64,000 nt of DNA from Saturnia japonica. Its lineage: Eukaryota; Arthropoda; Insecta; Lepidoptera; Saturniidae. The first letter of the stretch is position 1. Each line of letters opens with the position of its first letter. The position numbers and the translations under genes were made by a program. Below are positions 11,212-23,189 of this stretch, piece by piece. The notes below the pieces were generated by a model. That model was not told where the DNA came from, did no database searches, and saw nothing but the letters and a program-made list of their open reading frames with translations. The stretch spans positions 12,790,001 through 12,854,000 of the forward strand of contig CM065326.1 in NCBI GenBank assembly GCA_033032175.1, given 5' to 3'.

Positions 11212-12154
11212 TAATGATATAAGGTTATAATGATAGGGTGTGAGGGTAATAAACAACATCTCAAGACTTTGAGTTACCTAAGTCAACCTCACCTGTAGAT
11301 AGTGCATCCATCTGAATAACGAATGAAGAAACGCTGAAGTGGGGTGGCAGGGCTGTACCGTCCGAATGAGACGTGTGTATACGACTCGTATTATAAAGAG
11401 CCCATCACAGTGATTTGCTTATGTGCGTCGCGTGTCGGAATCGGCCGGTGCTTATACAGTTTCTTACGCAGACCGGCATAAATAGCGATGATTGCCGATG
11501 GACTGTTGATCTCTCAGTTCTCGATATTATTTTTTGATGGTACTTACTTAGCTCACCGTAAGCCACCATCACCCATAGTTCTGTCACTTTCTCATACTAC
11601 AATAGAAAAAAATGATGCATTTGATTTTCGAATGATTAAAAATATTGTTCGAAAACAAATACGAACTGCGAATAAAACTTAGCGAGACCTATTACCTCTA
11701 ACATTTACAAAATTTAAAAGTATCTAAAATTATTGTAACACTTAAAACTATCGCATTTGTGTAAATATAGACACAGGAGAAGGTGTCAGCCATGTTCGAA
11801 AAAAAGGGCGACATACTGGTCACTGTGTATATTTACACGTACTTTTTCGAGCTACTTTCAACCCCTCCATAAATTAAAAAATATTTGACCTACATGCCTG
11901 AAGTTCTTTATGTTTAACTTCACCTCCATTACTCATCTACAATCACGAATAAACCTATCATAGTATTTAAGTTATTAGGGTCTGAAAAATAACATTGACT
12001 CCATCTTAAAAAAACACTGATTAGTAATAAGATAATATTATTGCTTTTAAATCTTTCTATATCATATCGTGCAAACATAAGGTAAGTACAAGCAAAGAGC
12101 TGTCAAAGACGGATTTATATGCTATCAAAGCACCGACAGGTCTAGCATATCATA
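11212..12154. other. Unrecognised non-coding DNA
   Basis: No supported gene. Short text near 11390-11440 ('cacagtgatttgcttatgtgcgtcgcg') is loosely repeated at 19.19 kb. Confidence 0.35.
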
Positions 12155-12530
12155 TGTAAAAATAATGCTTATACACCACTTCTTAATTTTCAACAAATCT
12201 TTGTCATAAAATACCGTATTGTGGCTTATATATAAGATAGATAGGCATATGCTATCGCTCACTTTTGTTTAGATATACTAAGGACCTATTTTTTTATAGA
12301 ACAATGTATTTCCGTATCATTAACGACTACGCCAGCGCACGCGGGTAAAATAGTTCGGAAGGGCCTCGACTTCCGACTTACGAAACAAAAATAACAAATA
12401 TTTAAGGCTAGTTGAGCGTTGTAACCTAATGTTAGATAGCCTGTACTATTTCTCGTGAGACTGGCTTTCATATACAAAAAGAATTTTTCGAATCCGACTG
12501 GTAGTTCCAGAGATTAGCGTGTTGAAACAC
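12155..12530 (-). mobile_element. Helitron-like element fragment, family H3
   Basis: Matches the complete copy at 25.18-25.83 kb through 'tttgtcataaaata', 'tatttccgtatcattaac', 'acgccagcgcacgcgg' and 'gactggtagttccagagattagcg'. Both ends are missing. Confidence 0.6.
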
Positions 12531-13198
12531 TGGAGTCGAGAATCGAACTTGATAATTTTTACAAAAAACAACTCATATTGTTTTATTGCGATAATTGAGA
12601 GTGTATATTGTAAGAAATTAATACTCCTGGAAACCCTGTGCCTAAAATTAAAAGAAAATGCTGATTTAAATGTTTTTTTATGAAAAGTTTCACTAGGCTT
12701 AGAGTGCTATACCATCTTGTGCCACACCACACACCATAACACATAAGATAAGATCATCATAATGCTAAAAATCTATACAACCTTAAACAAACTACCCGAA
12801 CAGCAAGGTAGAATTAATGAACAAAACGACAATATTTTTTTGTGAAAGTCGCATTTCGAACTTTCTTTGCAACACATTCGAAACCATCGGTGGAAATAGA
12901 CATTGATATATTTATAGGATTGTAAGTGTCGACTGCTTTCGAATTTCCCTTAGGACTTTAGAAGTGTCCTGATATCACTGCGATTGTATTGTTGAATATA
13001 ATGACATCTAGCGAAATATTTTTGAAATGTATGATAAAAATGTATTATTACTTGAAATAGTTTAATGATTTATTAGAGTTTATGTTACTTTCTTCTTTTT
13101 TTTCAGACAAGTATATATTTATTTACAAGTTCAGAGACTGAAGAGGTTTATATTTAAGCCAACTAGCGCCAATTTTTGTTTATAACACAACTCATAAT
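12531..13198. other. Unrecognised non-coding DNA
   Basis: AT-rich sequence with no gene or repeat boundary that I can defend. Confidence 0.35.
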
Positions 13199-13524
13199 TT
13201 TTTTTTTTTTTTTTTTAATACTAATAATTTATTAGTGACCATAGTATTTAACAAAGAATTTCAATTAAAATATAGTTTAGTATGGTTTTTAGTAGACAAT
13301 TCTTGAATCATTTTTTATACTCCGGTACCCGAACTAGGCAAAGCGCCTGTGACTCAGGTACCGTAACAATAAAAGGTTGGTGTATGATATCGATACATGT
13401 AATATTAGAGTATATAAATATGTTATTATGTGTGCACGTATTATGTGTATAAATAGAAAGTGTGTAGGTTATGTAGATGTGTAAGTGAGTGTGTTTATGT
13501 GATTTAGTTCATTTTAACTTACTA

Positions 13525-15726
13525 CTATGTATATTTGTACATTAGTTTTTCAATTTCTATGTAGTTTAAGCCCTGCAACCAACTTGTCATTTTTTTCTTT
13601 ACTTCATATCTATTTAAGTTATTTAAATGAATTGACTTATTTATTTTGTTATATAATTGTGAGCTAATAATATTGTAATGTCGAGAGGCAAATGTGGTAC
13701 GATGTCTATCCACATGACAAATATTCTTAGCGCTACGAGTAGTAGTATTATTCAAAGATGGGGTTTGGCTATGTTTTTTTAGTATAACTTTGAGCACAAA
13801 CAGCTGTCTCACAGTGAGGAGTCCTACAAGTTTGTAAAGTTCTATAGTCTGGTATCTGCGAGGTAAGTTCATCATCACTTTTAAAACAGCTCTCTGTGTT
13901 CTTTCCAGCTTAATGATGGATGATTTCACGGCTCCACCCCAAATTGGTATGCAGTAAGAAATGAGAGACTGACACAGGGCCGAGTATACAGTTTTTATAG
14001 TGTCTTTGTCTGCTACCTCTCGAAGATTTTTAAATATGTAAATAAGCCGTCGTATCTTCGAGGTGAGAGTATCAAGGTGCTTGTACCAGTTCAATCTCTC
14101 ATCTATTATGACCCCAAAATATTTAATGTCAGAAGTACGAGAAAGGGAAATGCATTGGCAATCTGAGGATGGTTGTATACATGTGTGGGCTTTAACTTGA
14201 AAGGAATCAGGAGGTTGGCAAGTACTGTTTATGGAGAAAGTTATAAATTTTGTCTTAATCAAGTTAAGTGTTAGACTGTTCCGACCTAGCCAGTCCATCA
14301 CAATGCGTATGGCAAGTTCCGCGTGTATTTTAGTGTAAGCCCAGCTGGTGCCATATACTAGAAGGGCAGTGTCATCGGCATACGTGAAAATTTTACAATT
14401 TGGAAGGAGAAGGTTACAGAGATCATTTACGTATATTTTATATAATGTAGGAGATAAAATACTGCCTTGTGGGACGCCATAAGTTATATTATGTTCAGTA
14501 CTGAGAATATTGCCTATTTTAACATATTGTTTCCGATTAGTGAGGTAGTTTTTAAATATAGATAATTGTGTATCTCTAACCCCTATTGATTCAAGCTTTG
14601 ATACCAGAGTTGGAATACATACAGTATCGAAGGCTTTTGACATGTCCAGGAACACGCCAAGACAGAATTTTTTTTCATCTAGTTGTTTCGTGGTGTGGTT
14701 AACTAAATCTGTAATGGCGTCCTCCGTTGATAGGCCAGCCATAAATCCATATTGATTTTTAGAAATAATATCATGATGGGATAGAAATTTGTTTAGACAA
14801 TTGTTTAAGATTTTTTCTAATATTTTTGATAATATTGGTAACACTGATATGGGTCTGTAGTTGTTAACATCCGTTTTGTTTCCATTCTTATGTACTGGGT
14901 GGACTAAGGCTTTTTTGAATGCATTTGGGAACATTCCTGTTTCAATAGACAAATTACAGATATGAGCTATAATAGGCACTAAGGTCTGTTTGCATGATTT
15001 AAGAATTTTAGTTGAAATACCATCCCATCCCACTGCACAATCGGATCGTAATTGCATGATAATTGATTCAATGTCGGTATTATCTACTTTTAATATAACT
15101 AGAGAATTCGGTGGTGAATTTGAGTAGGAGGAATACTTGGTGTAAGTATTTTGTGTAGTTGAGTTATTGACTTTAGATGCAAGATTTCTTCCAATATCAG
15201 CAAAGAAGTTATTGACCTTATTTATGGATGTTAGGGGGGTATTATCTATGTGTAGGAGTTCTTGTGGTGGAGTAGTTCGCTTAAACGTTGAGGTAATTTT
15301 CCGTATTGTTTTCCATGTAGCTTTTGGATTATTTTTATTTTTGTATAGTTCATTTTTTTCATAAGTTTTTTTAAGATTTCTTAGTAGACCATTACAAAAG
15401 TTTCTATATCGGGAGTATGTTAATTTCAAAATATCATTATTAGGATTTTTCCTTAGTTTAATGTGCATATTGTCTCGATTCCGAATACAGCGCAGCAAAC
15501 CAGAAGTAATCCATGGTTTAATAATTCGATTTTTACGAGAAATTTTGACATTACATGTATACTTGGAAATACTAGAGGATAGAAATACCATTAGACTATC
15601 AGTAGCTTCGTTAGCTTCTTTTATTTCTAAAATATAAGACAGGTCCGTATCTTTAATAACATTAATAATATTTGCTGTATCCTGACGTTTAATGTAATGG
15701 TAGGTTTTTTGGAGGGATTTTTCCAA
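13525..15726 (-). CDS. Reverse-transcriptase portion of LINE ORF2
   Basis: This 733-codon open stretch is the C-terminal three quarters of ORF2 and would copy the element's RNA at a nicked chromosomal target. Visible RT blocks in order are NNYRPISVLPILSK (about residue 288), LGVFLDMSKAFDTV (356), YGVPQGSILSPTLY (416) and the catalytic FTYADDTALL (YADD at 449-452). A C-terminal region with SCIPIWGG-like text follows. The first residue given is not a true start: the same frame continues upstream through an in-frame TAA at 15919-15921 into endonuclease sequence. The RT domain itself shows no lesion. Closest type by eye is the CR1/L2/Daphne/Jockey superfamily. Confidence 0.88.
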   Translation of the reverse strand: MEKSLQKTYHYIKRQDTANIINVIKDTDLSYILEIKEANEATDSLMVFLSSSISKYTCNVKISRKNRIIKPWITSGLLRCIRNRDNMHIKLRKNPNNDILKLTYSRYRNFCNGLLRNLKKTYEKNELYKNKNNPKATWKTIRKITSTFKRTTPPQELLHIDNTPLTSINKVNNFFADIGRNLASKVNNSTTQNTYTKYSSYSNSPPNSLVILKVDNTDIESIIMQLRSDCAVGWDGISTKILKSCKQTLVPIIAHICNLSIETGMFPNAFKKALVHPVHKNGNKTDVNNYRPISVLPILSKILEKILNNCLNKFLSHHDIISKNQYGFMAGLSTEDAITDLVNHTTKQLDEKKFCLGVFLDMSKAFDTVCIPTLVSKLESIGVRDTQLSIFKNYLTNRKQYVKIGNILSTEHNITYGVPQGSILSPTLYKIYVNDLCNLLLPNCKIFTYADDTALLVYGTSWAYTKIHAELAIRIVMDWLGRNSLTLNLIKTKFITFSINSTCQPPDSFQVKAHTCIQPSSDCQCISLSRTSDIKYFGVIIDERLNWYKHLDTLTSKIRRLIYIFKNLREVADKDTIKTVYSALCQSLISYCIPIWGGAVKSSIIKLERTQRAVLKVMMNLPRRYQTIELYKLVGLLTVRQLFVLKVILKKHSQTPSLNNTTTRSAKNICHVDRHRTTFASRHYNIISSQLYNKINKSIHLNNLNRYEVKKKMTSWLQGLNYIEIEKLMYKYT

Positions 15727-16438
15727 ATTAATGAGTAGTATGACAGGTAAGTGATCTATGATAGAACTTTCTAAAACAAGGACTGTAGCCGTTTTATTGG
15801 TTTTTAAGAGTGCATGATCTATACAATTATTTTGTCTTGTGGGGAACTGGTGAGCAGGAAGGAGGTCATGAGAAGCATTTAGAATGAGGTAGTCGTTAGA
15901 TCTATAGTCTTTGTTACTTTATTTTATGTCAATATTGACATCCCCCAGCAAAGCGATATCTTTAAGGTGTGATAAGCTTGCATAGATGTTATCTAAGCTA
16001 TTACAAAAACTATCTAAGCATTTGATTGAGGGTGATCTATAGATTGCTATTATTGCAGATTAGACAACTAGCATCATTGAAATCTGGCTCATATACTTGA
16101 CACTGTATGTCCTCACTCACATAAATGACCACACCATCATTTTGATTTAAGTGGTTTTTAGTTGAATAAGACGTATATCCTTCTATACAAGGAATATTAA
16201 TTGTTTTACTAAGCCAACATTCTGTCAGGATAATTATATCAAATTTTGTGGGGAGGATTTCGAATAGAGTTATTAGTGAATCTATATTTTTATTAATGCT
16301 ACGGATATTTATGTGAAAAGTTTTTAATGATTTTTTATGTTGCTTTATATAATCTCCAATGCTATCTATATTACATAGATGGGAGGAAGCTATGTTAATA
16401 GCATCAAGCTCCCTATTTATATATTTTATATTTAGCAT
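15727..16438 (-). pseudogene. APE-type endonuclease portion of LINE ORF2, with one frameshift and one stop
   Basis: The protein starts MLNIKYINRELDAIN and soon shows NIRSINKNIDSLI and IIILTECWLS, the first endonuclease motifs (catalytic Glu in LTE). The frame breaks at about 16045-16060. In the next frame it resumes with AIIAIYRSPS, LLGDVNIDIK (GD.N motif), CIDHAL and SSIIDHLPVI (terminal Asp-His motif), running straight into the RT frame. One TAA at 15919-15921 interrupts it just after GDVNIDIK. All five endonuclease motifs are therefore present, but the protein cannot be made in one piece. Confidence 0.8.
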
Positions 16439-16439
16439 T

Positions 16440-17536
16440 TATGAATAAATAAATAAAAAGAAGAAGAAGAAAATAGCGTTTCAAAAATATGTAAAATAAC
16501 CATTTCTTAAATCCTAAAAGCATTAGAGACATATTATGCACTATAGGTAATTGTATATAACAATATTTTGTTGCAATAATAAACTTATCCAAATCACAGT
16601 TACTTAGTATTATTAATTGAAAGGTGTGTAGATAAGTAGATACATGAGTATTTATGTATAGGTACAGGTGTGAAAACAGTATTTTATTAGTTTGTGTGTT
16701 GAACTGTAATACAAGCAGTCCTTGTAAATGTGTATGTTTTCCTATTTTACAATAAACAGAAAAATAAAAACAATAACTCCAGATTAAAGAAATTAATAGA
16801 AAATGATTGTTCAATAATACATATTGCTGATTCAGAACTAAATACTCATATGTACATAAATATGTTTTAAATAATATAAAAATTAGAAAGAAACCAACCA
16901 CGCGCTGGTCTACTTCACTTTTTTTGAGCCAGGTTTTATTAAAAGCAACTATACCTGGTATATACTCCACCACATGAAGCTGAAAAGCATCCATTTTAGT
17001 AATAAGTGTAAGTTTGTGTGTGCAGTGTAAGTGTTTAGTAATGTTTACACTCAGACATTGAATTTCAATAAACTTTCTATGTTGAAACTAAATACACATA
17101 AATGAGCATAATGTATAAAAGTTGATCAAATACAATGTAGCAGTTATATAAACTATGACTTTGAAATATAAATATATATACACGAATGTACATAGTGTAA
17201 TATTGTAGTTGGCATAGGATATACATTGCTCATGGAGCACTAGAATATTAACAAAAAATATTATTATTATGACAATAATGAGATGAGTCTCTGCGTGTAA
17301 CATGATAAAAGTAAAGTGCAACTCAAAACAAACACAAACTGCGCACGCAGCATTCAATTCTACATACATAACTAATTATATCTAGTTCTATGAATTTTAA
17401 ACAAATATACCTAGTAAAACTAACAATCACATCACATTTTAAAAACTTGTACTGTATTAAATATACTTTCTTGACACAAACACTATAAATTTTTTGATGG
17501 ACAGAATACATAGCATAAGTTCTAAAATACAAAAAA
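16440..17536 (-). other. AT-rich spacer between LINE ORF1 and ORF2
   Basis: About 1.1 kb between the ORFs, unusually long for this class. It holds several hydrophobic, Ile/Phe/Leu/Tyr-rich open frames (up to 193 codons) that look like AT-bias artefacts. One short piece near 16.9 kb, GIVAFNKTWLKK, faintly recalls a LINE endonuclease motif and may be a scrap of another LINE. Confidence 0.4.
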
Positions 17537-18522
17537 CTATTCAATATTAACTTCCAGACTAGAAAAAACAAAAATATCAGCAAGATTTTCAGGTGTTTTT
17601 ACTCTATGAATTATTTGATTTTCACCCTTACGCACATAGACAGAGCCATCGCGCGTCTATGTGTACTTCCATTTCAATTTCTTACTATATTCCCGAGCTT
17701 TTCGGAACAGCAAACGATTGACTGGCGTGAGACGTTCGATTACATATATTCTTGTGGGTTCTCCTGAGATGTTTATATCTGTTGAAGAGAAACTGCGTCG
17801 AGTTCTTGCGTTTATTAAAAACTCGTCGCGCAGTACTCGTCGTTAAAACTTTACAGTAATAGGACGTGAATTAATAATACCTTCTTGGTGATTTCTGCGT
17901 ACGACCCAACTCTCCGAGTGGACACTATGTCATGTTCATCAAGCTTCATTCCAATTTGTTGACCTACTAGACATACAACAATATCCAAATCGTTTGAGAG
18001 TAACTCTTGATCACGAACATTAAGGTCTATCTTCATTTTATCCACAGCATTGCGAAGTGTGGCAAGCTCATTACTATTCGATTTTAACATCTTAATTTCA
18101 TCATCAATGGCATCCATCCTGGTGTCCAGTGAATCCATTCTCTCATTGCAAGTCTTGATGGAATTATTTAAAGTGAGAAGAAACTGAGACTGAAATTCTC
18201 GAAATGCTTCTTGACTCTCCTTAAATTCCTGTCTGAAGAGTTTCATTTCGGTCATTATATTATCCAGTTTATCATCTGAGACAATATGCTTACTAAAGGA
18301 AGACAGTTCTCTCGCGTCCTCCGTTAACTTTATAGGAGTATCGGTATTATCTCCACGCGGACGGCTCGTTTTGCAGTCAGGGCATACCCAATTTGTTGGT
18401 ACTGGTCCTTTAACCGACAAATTCACACATGCCCGGTGATACAATCCTGTGCACGAGCTGCAAGTAGCGCTACCCGTCAGCGAAGCGAGGATCTTTTGAC
18501 ACGCGCCACACTTATTTGCCAT
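17537..18522 (-). pseudogene. LINE ORF1 with PHD finger, coiled coil and FP-like C-terminal domain; broken
   Basis: The protein would bind and package the element RNA. It begins MANKCGACQKILASLTG and has a C4HC3 PHD-type finger (Cys5, Cys8, Cys21, Cys24, His29, Cys32, Cys47, Cys50). A charged helical stretch with heptad-like spacing follows at about residues 85-165. The first frame ends after 223 codons. In the next frame the domain continues (SRPITVKF, then VLRDEFLINARTRRSF, RIYVIERLTPVNRLLFRKAR and VYVRKGENQIIHRVKTPENL), interrupted by TAA and TAG codons. That C-terminal block is the FP-like domain commonly paired with PHD fingers in insect LINE ORF1 proteins. One frameshift and two stops make it inactive. 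Confidence 0.75.
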
Positions 18523-18840
18523 TTTTAGTTTATAAAGTAAAAATAATTTTAGCTACTTCTTACTAGATAGTTGTAATCTTAATTTTTAAACAATAATAAT
18601 ATTGGCAAGATTAAAATGCTTTTGGAGGGTAGTTACTTGATAGTCAACTATTAGTAACAGACTAATCATGATGATTTCCTATCCACAGCAAATTGCACAA
18701 CACTGAAAACACTTCCACCTATAAAATGACTAACCAGAAATCCAATAACAACAAGTACACGTTATTAAATTTGAAGAAACTATTTTTAATTATATAGAAA
18801 TCGCTGCGCGAACTAACGTACCTCCCACCCACCTACCCAC

Positions 18841-19395
18841 CTCCCGTTTATTTATAAATGTACTTAGCAATTAGTTGAATAGATAATAATATTGATAAAA
18901 ATGAGTGATGATAAATTAAAACATCGGTTTTTTTGCAAATCCGATAGTAATCGATTGTTAATGAAGAAACTCTACATCCACGCAGGTAAACTAGAGCGTG
19001 TATTGAAATAGACTTATGTAGTTTTTAAATCTTGCTCTGGCGACCAGTGCATTATTGAGAATAAATTTTTGTTGTGACGAAGTTTTGGCGTGGCGACGCA
19101 CAGTGGTTCAGGATTTATAAAATAGGGACACAGGCTACGAAAGTCGGAATTTCGATATGTTTATTGTTTTACACAGTCATAAACTAAACCCGTCACAGTG
19201 ATTTTCTTTAGTTTGTCGCGTTTCGGGATCCTCCGTTGTATATCCAGTTATAAATTTTTGTTTATGTCATTTTTTTTTATTATGCTATATTTATTACCTT
19301 TAATAGACAATCATTTTATGCTCCATAAAAAAGTTTCTATTGATCACATCATTCTGCCAGGCGTCTCCTGGAGCGCCGATTACTTTTTTTTAATT
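18841..19395. other. Unrecognised non-coding DNA
   Basis: AT-rich. No gene or clear repeat ends seen. Confidence 0.35.
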
Positions 19396-19615
19396 ACACC
19401 TTACGATGAACCTCTGGGTGCTCATACACGCTACGGCGTGTCGTGGATAGGCCTGAATTCCCCGAAGGATTAGGCAGAGGTGTACATTTGTGCACCCACA
19501 GTTCGCCGAGTATGTTTTTATAGGTCCCATGTAATAGGGGGCGAGCCTATTACCATTAATCAGGCACGAAACCACACTCCAAGATGCTACTGAGAATTTT
19601 ATAGGAAAAACTTAC
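19396..19615 (-). mobile_element. SINE body fragment (family S1)
   Basis: Plus-strand text 'aattccccgaaggattaggcag', 'cacagttcgccgagtatgttt' and 'tgctactgagaatttt' matches the S1 copy at 37.65-37.84 kb in the same orientation. The tRNA-like head is missing, as expected for a fragment cut off at its 5' side. Confidence 0.6.
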
Positions 19616-20383
19616 CAGCCTTATGAATTTCAAATATCACGTAAATGTATTAGAAAATTTAAAAGATCAACGCAACGCATGTAACAGAAAGAAGTACGGT
19701 ACACAAGTTGCAATGTTTCTTGATAGTCAGTCATATAAATCTGTCATGTCTAATAAACATATGTGATAGCAGTACACGCTGAGAGTCTACTTTGAATTTC
19801 CCTCAGGAGAACTGTGACGTCCACAGATTGCCGACAAGCGTTGAACAAGAACTGATTCACTGACGTTGAAACTAAATATAGTGACATCTAGTGAAAATTA
19901 ATCAAACATTTATAGATACTGTTTTTGAGTTTTTGGCTGGATCGTGCTTTGTTATTTTGTGGTTTTATTATAAGCTTTTTTTTAACTTGAATTTCAACTG
20001 AATTTCAAAATTGTTATATCCAACCGATTGAGCTCAAATTTTGCATACACGTTTAGTTTATATGACAACGCATGGTTAATTATGTGGCGTCATTCTAAAT
20101 CCATTATGGCAGACTCACAAAGATGGCGGACGAGTTATTTTTTATGCACCCCATGATACGGGTATCAAAGAGAGGGTTTGCTAAAAAGAGTACGAATTAA
20201 GCCAAAACTAAAAAGATAAAAATAAAATTATTACTAAAAACTCTTTAAAACAAGCTTTCGCTCAATATTTCAGATGTACTTAAATGAAAATAATAATGTT
20301 ATGCAAGGAAGGTACAGAATTTTACTCAATTTTAAAAGCTTGCGTGATATAGTTTTTAAGGGAAGTAAAATGATAAATAATAA
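19616..20383. other. Unrecognised non-coding DNA
   Basis: No supported gene. The text 'caaccgattgagctcaaattttgcatacacg' near 20020-20050 resembles ends of other insect repeats. Confidence 0.3.
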
Positions 20384-20885
20384 CTAGTTGTGCCAGCGGC
20401 TCTGCTCGCAAAATCAAAACTAATTATTTTGATTGATAACAAACAAGATATTGAGCAACAAACTCATTTTCACGTTTATAATATTCTTACTGTGCAAGCG
20501 ACTTAGTTCGCGTGGATTACAGAATCCCGTCAATCGGGCATACGCGCGAATCGTGCTGCTCCCGCTCACGATTATATGCTTATTGTGAGTGATCTTTAGA
20601 AGATAGACATATACTCTTGGTGACTTTTTTGTAGGCCTTTTTAAGATCTACATTTATGTAATACATTGATTTGATATATATCTTATGGTTTACTCAGTGT
20701 AAGCCATTTAAGCCCCCCAATTGATTCTGCGCGGAACCCTAATTCTTCTTCTAAAATAAAAGTAGTCTAAGCTACTCATTATAACATAAGCTATTTACCG
20801 GTGAAAGTCCCATCAAAATCGGTTCAACCTTTTCGAAGGTTACCGGGAACAAAGAGAACAGACAGACAAAAATAGATTAACAACA
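20384..20885 (-). mobile_element. Helitron-like element, family H2, 5' end missing
   Basis: Starts A|CTAGTTGTGCCAGCGGC and runs through 'actcttggtgacttttttgtagg', 'gcgcggaaccctaatt' and 'caaaatcggttcaacc'. The same order is found in the complete H2 copy at 31.60-32.11 kb. Confidence 0.6.
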
Positions 20886-22047
20886 TCATTTCAGTTTTTT
20901 AAAAACACGGAATCTTTGCATAATACTTCAAATTTGCACTTGACCACTTTTTTACATTAGGACAAGTCCACGATAAATCTACGTTGGCTGAAGTAACGAG
21001 GTTTTGTATTAAGCTTGCCATATTAATAGTGATTATTTCGTTGGTCTGGAATTTCAAGAAGCAGTTCATGCCATGAGTCAATTGAAATTAAAATTATTAT
21101 TTTTTTTATTTAGCCACTAAGAAGGCTTTTATCAACATAAACTCTACTACTGGTTTGAGAAACATTCCATGGTAATTAACTCAAGTGAATTAATAATTAA
21201 ATATAAAAAAAGGGAAACAAAAAACCCGACTGCAACAAAGACAGTTGACAAAAAATATTTTCTATTTTTGCTTTTTATTTGATTCCCAGACGTCGTACTT
21301 AAATATTATATAACCTACATTAGTCCCACAGGTAAGACGAATCTAACGGCACCTCGTATGCTAAAATCCGTTAAGCTGTTTAAGCTACAGAGCGTGTCAA
21401 AGAGATAGACATTAGACATAAATACATACATATTACATACGTTTGAAAAACATAACCCCTCCTATTTCACGTGTATAAAATATTTTTATAATCTTCAGAT
21501 TCCAATTAACGCTGCAACCACAGAGTACATTTGAATGCAATTTCGAAAAGCAGACATGTCTGAAAATGTAAAATGTTCAGAAAATGAAAAAAAAAAAACA
21601 TTTTCTAAGGTAGTATAAGAACCATAAAATTTGTTTTGAGTTACAATTTGAGTTCAATTAGCAATGGAAAATTACAGAATTTTTTGAAGTTAAATGTTAT
21701 TATGTTTCAGAGATATGCCCTTTTCGAAATTTACAGTAATAAGAACACAAAATTTAAAGAAAAAACCATATACAATTTGCGAAACTTTAATTTGATGTAT
21801 CTAAAATTTTAAAATCTTCTTCTGCTGTTTCTCTTTCATTTGTAGTTGGCGAAACACTTGGACTGATTTCGATGGGACTTTCACCGGCAGATAGGTGACG
21901 TTATAAGGAGTAGCTAAAACTAGTTTTATGTAACAATAATAATTATGCACTACGTAGTACATAATAAATCAGTGCGTACAACAAACTTGTTACTAGAACA
22001 GAACTCCTTTCAACGCCAACTGCTTTAAAGTCGAATAGCTTTTCTCA
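20886..22047. other. Non-coding DNA with a decayed repeat
   Basis: The part 21240-21500 is an inverted relative of the repeat at 6490-6760 ('tttttatttgattcccagacgtcgtactta', 'ggcacctcgtatgct'). Nothing else is recognised. Confidence 0.4.
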
Positions 22048-22366
22048 TCTATATATTAATACGTGAAGCAAAAGCTTTCGGTACCTTTTTAAAGTTTATA
22101 TGGAGAAGGAATGTAGAAAGCTAAAATGTATGTATAATATCTGTTACTAATTATTTAAATAAAATAAATTAATACTGCGAATCCTAAATCGACCAGTGCC
22201 ATTGAACTTAGACCCTCCAAAATATTGACATTGTCACTAAGCGAAAAGTGACAGCAAGTGATCTAGATAATATTTATTGTTTAGTTTCATACTGTAAATG
22301 TCAAACAGAAAATAGTCTATGATCAAAAAGTCACTGGTCGAATTTCGACCTTAGGGCGATCGCTAG
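22048..22366 (+). mobile_element. Non-autonomous Helitron-like element, family H1, copy 3 (complete)
   Basis: Starts A|TCTATATATTAATACG and ends with GGTCGAATTTCGACC, 9 spacer bases and CGCTAG|T. The TC start, 6-bp-stem hairpin, CTAG end and A/T flanks are the Helitron hallmarks. It has no ORF and so needs a Rep/helicase supplied elsewhere. This is the best reference copy of the family. Confidence 0.8.
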
Positions 22367-22699
22367 TTACAATAATTGTAAGCCGAATTAATCAGCCTTT
22401 CTCAAATTTATTAATAACAAATGTCGTAGAATTGATTGAAATTCTGGTTTCTGATTTTCTTAATTTTTGACCCTATATCCAATTAAATAGAATATAAAGT
22501 TTGGAAATTTTTGTTCTGCGAAATCTATAAGAGAAGTGCTGTGTCAGAACAGGGTAAAGTATTTATCACAAAAAACCCAGCCATACGGAACCTTACAAAT
22601 CCCTTAATCAGGAACGTCTTTTAATTACCCATAAGAGCATAATAAATCGCAATACCCAGAACTTCGAGTCAGCAAAATCTAATTACGTTTCCGGTCTTA

Positions 22700-22925
22700 C
22701 ATAGACTTCTATATCTATACAATTAATAAAATTGTATAGATATAGAAGGTCAAAATAACAGCTTTTTACTAAATGCATATCAAAGTATATACGGTAAAAA
22801 CAATTTTCATTTTTTTGTCTGTCTGTTTGTTTGTTCCGTGTAATCTCAAAAACGGTTGGGCCCATTTTGACGGGACTTTCACTTAAAGATAGCTGATGTT
22901 ATTTGAAGAAACTTTGTACCTTTTT
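22700..22925 (+). mobile_element. Helitron-like element, family H2, 5' half, with terminal hairpin
   Basis: Contains the H2 5' end ('tctatacaattaataaaatt') and continues to 'tttttgtctgtctg', 'caaaaacggttgggccc' and 'gacgggactttcac'. At its start lies a perfect hairpin (22706-22748) with 19-bp arms and a 5-nt loop. No CTAG end follows, so it is 3'-truncated. Confidence 0.6.
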
Positions 22926-23189
22926 TTAGAAAAATAATTAGAATTTAGCGCTAATAAGAAATTGGTAATGGTGAATGAATTCATCGTTTAAATGACCTAC
23001 CAAAAAGTAAGGAAAACTATCTATCTTCTGAGGAACACCCAAAATAAGCATTTTTGTCTTTATAATAACCGGGAGCAGGGGTAGCACGCTTCGCTCGTGT
23101 GCCCGATTGACGGTGTTCTGTATTCCATGCGAGCGCAGCCGCGGGTACAGCTACATAGTAATTTATAAAATTAACGTCGTTCATAAATT

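Larger units (their letters stand above)
13199..18840 (-). mobile_element. Near-complete CR1/L2/Daphne-type LINE
   Basis: Read on the minus strand it has a 5' region, ORF1 with a PHD finger, about 1.1 kb of AT-rich spacer, ORF2 with endonuclease and reverse transcriptase, a 3' UTR and an 18-nt poly(A) tail (T run 13199-13216 on the plus strand). The 5' boundary is set loosely at the end of a GC-richer stretch ('cacctacccacctccc'). I could not find a convincing target-site duplication. A few inactivating lesions are visible, so it is an old but not ancient copy. Confidence 0.75.

Noticed and set aside
13199..13216. Target-site duplication for the CR1/L2-type LINE
   Set aside because: I compared the bases left of the T run with the region 18.5-18.95 kb and found no convincing match.
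16413..17583. Hydrophobic 86-193-codon frames resembling membrane proteins
   Set aside because: Composition follows the AT-rich DNA; they sit in the spacer of a LINE and have no family resemblance.
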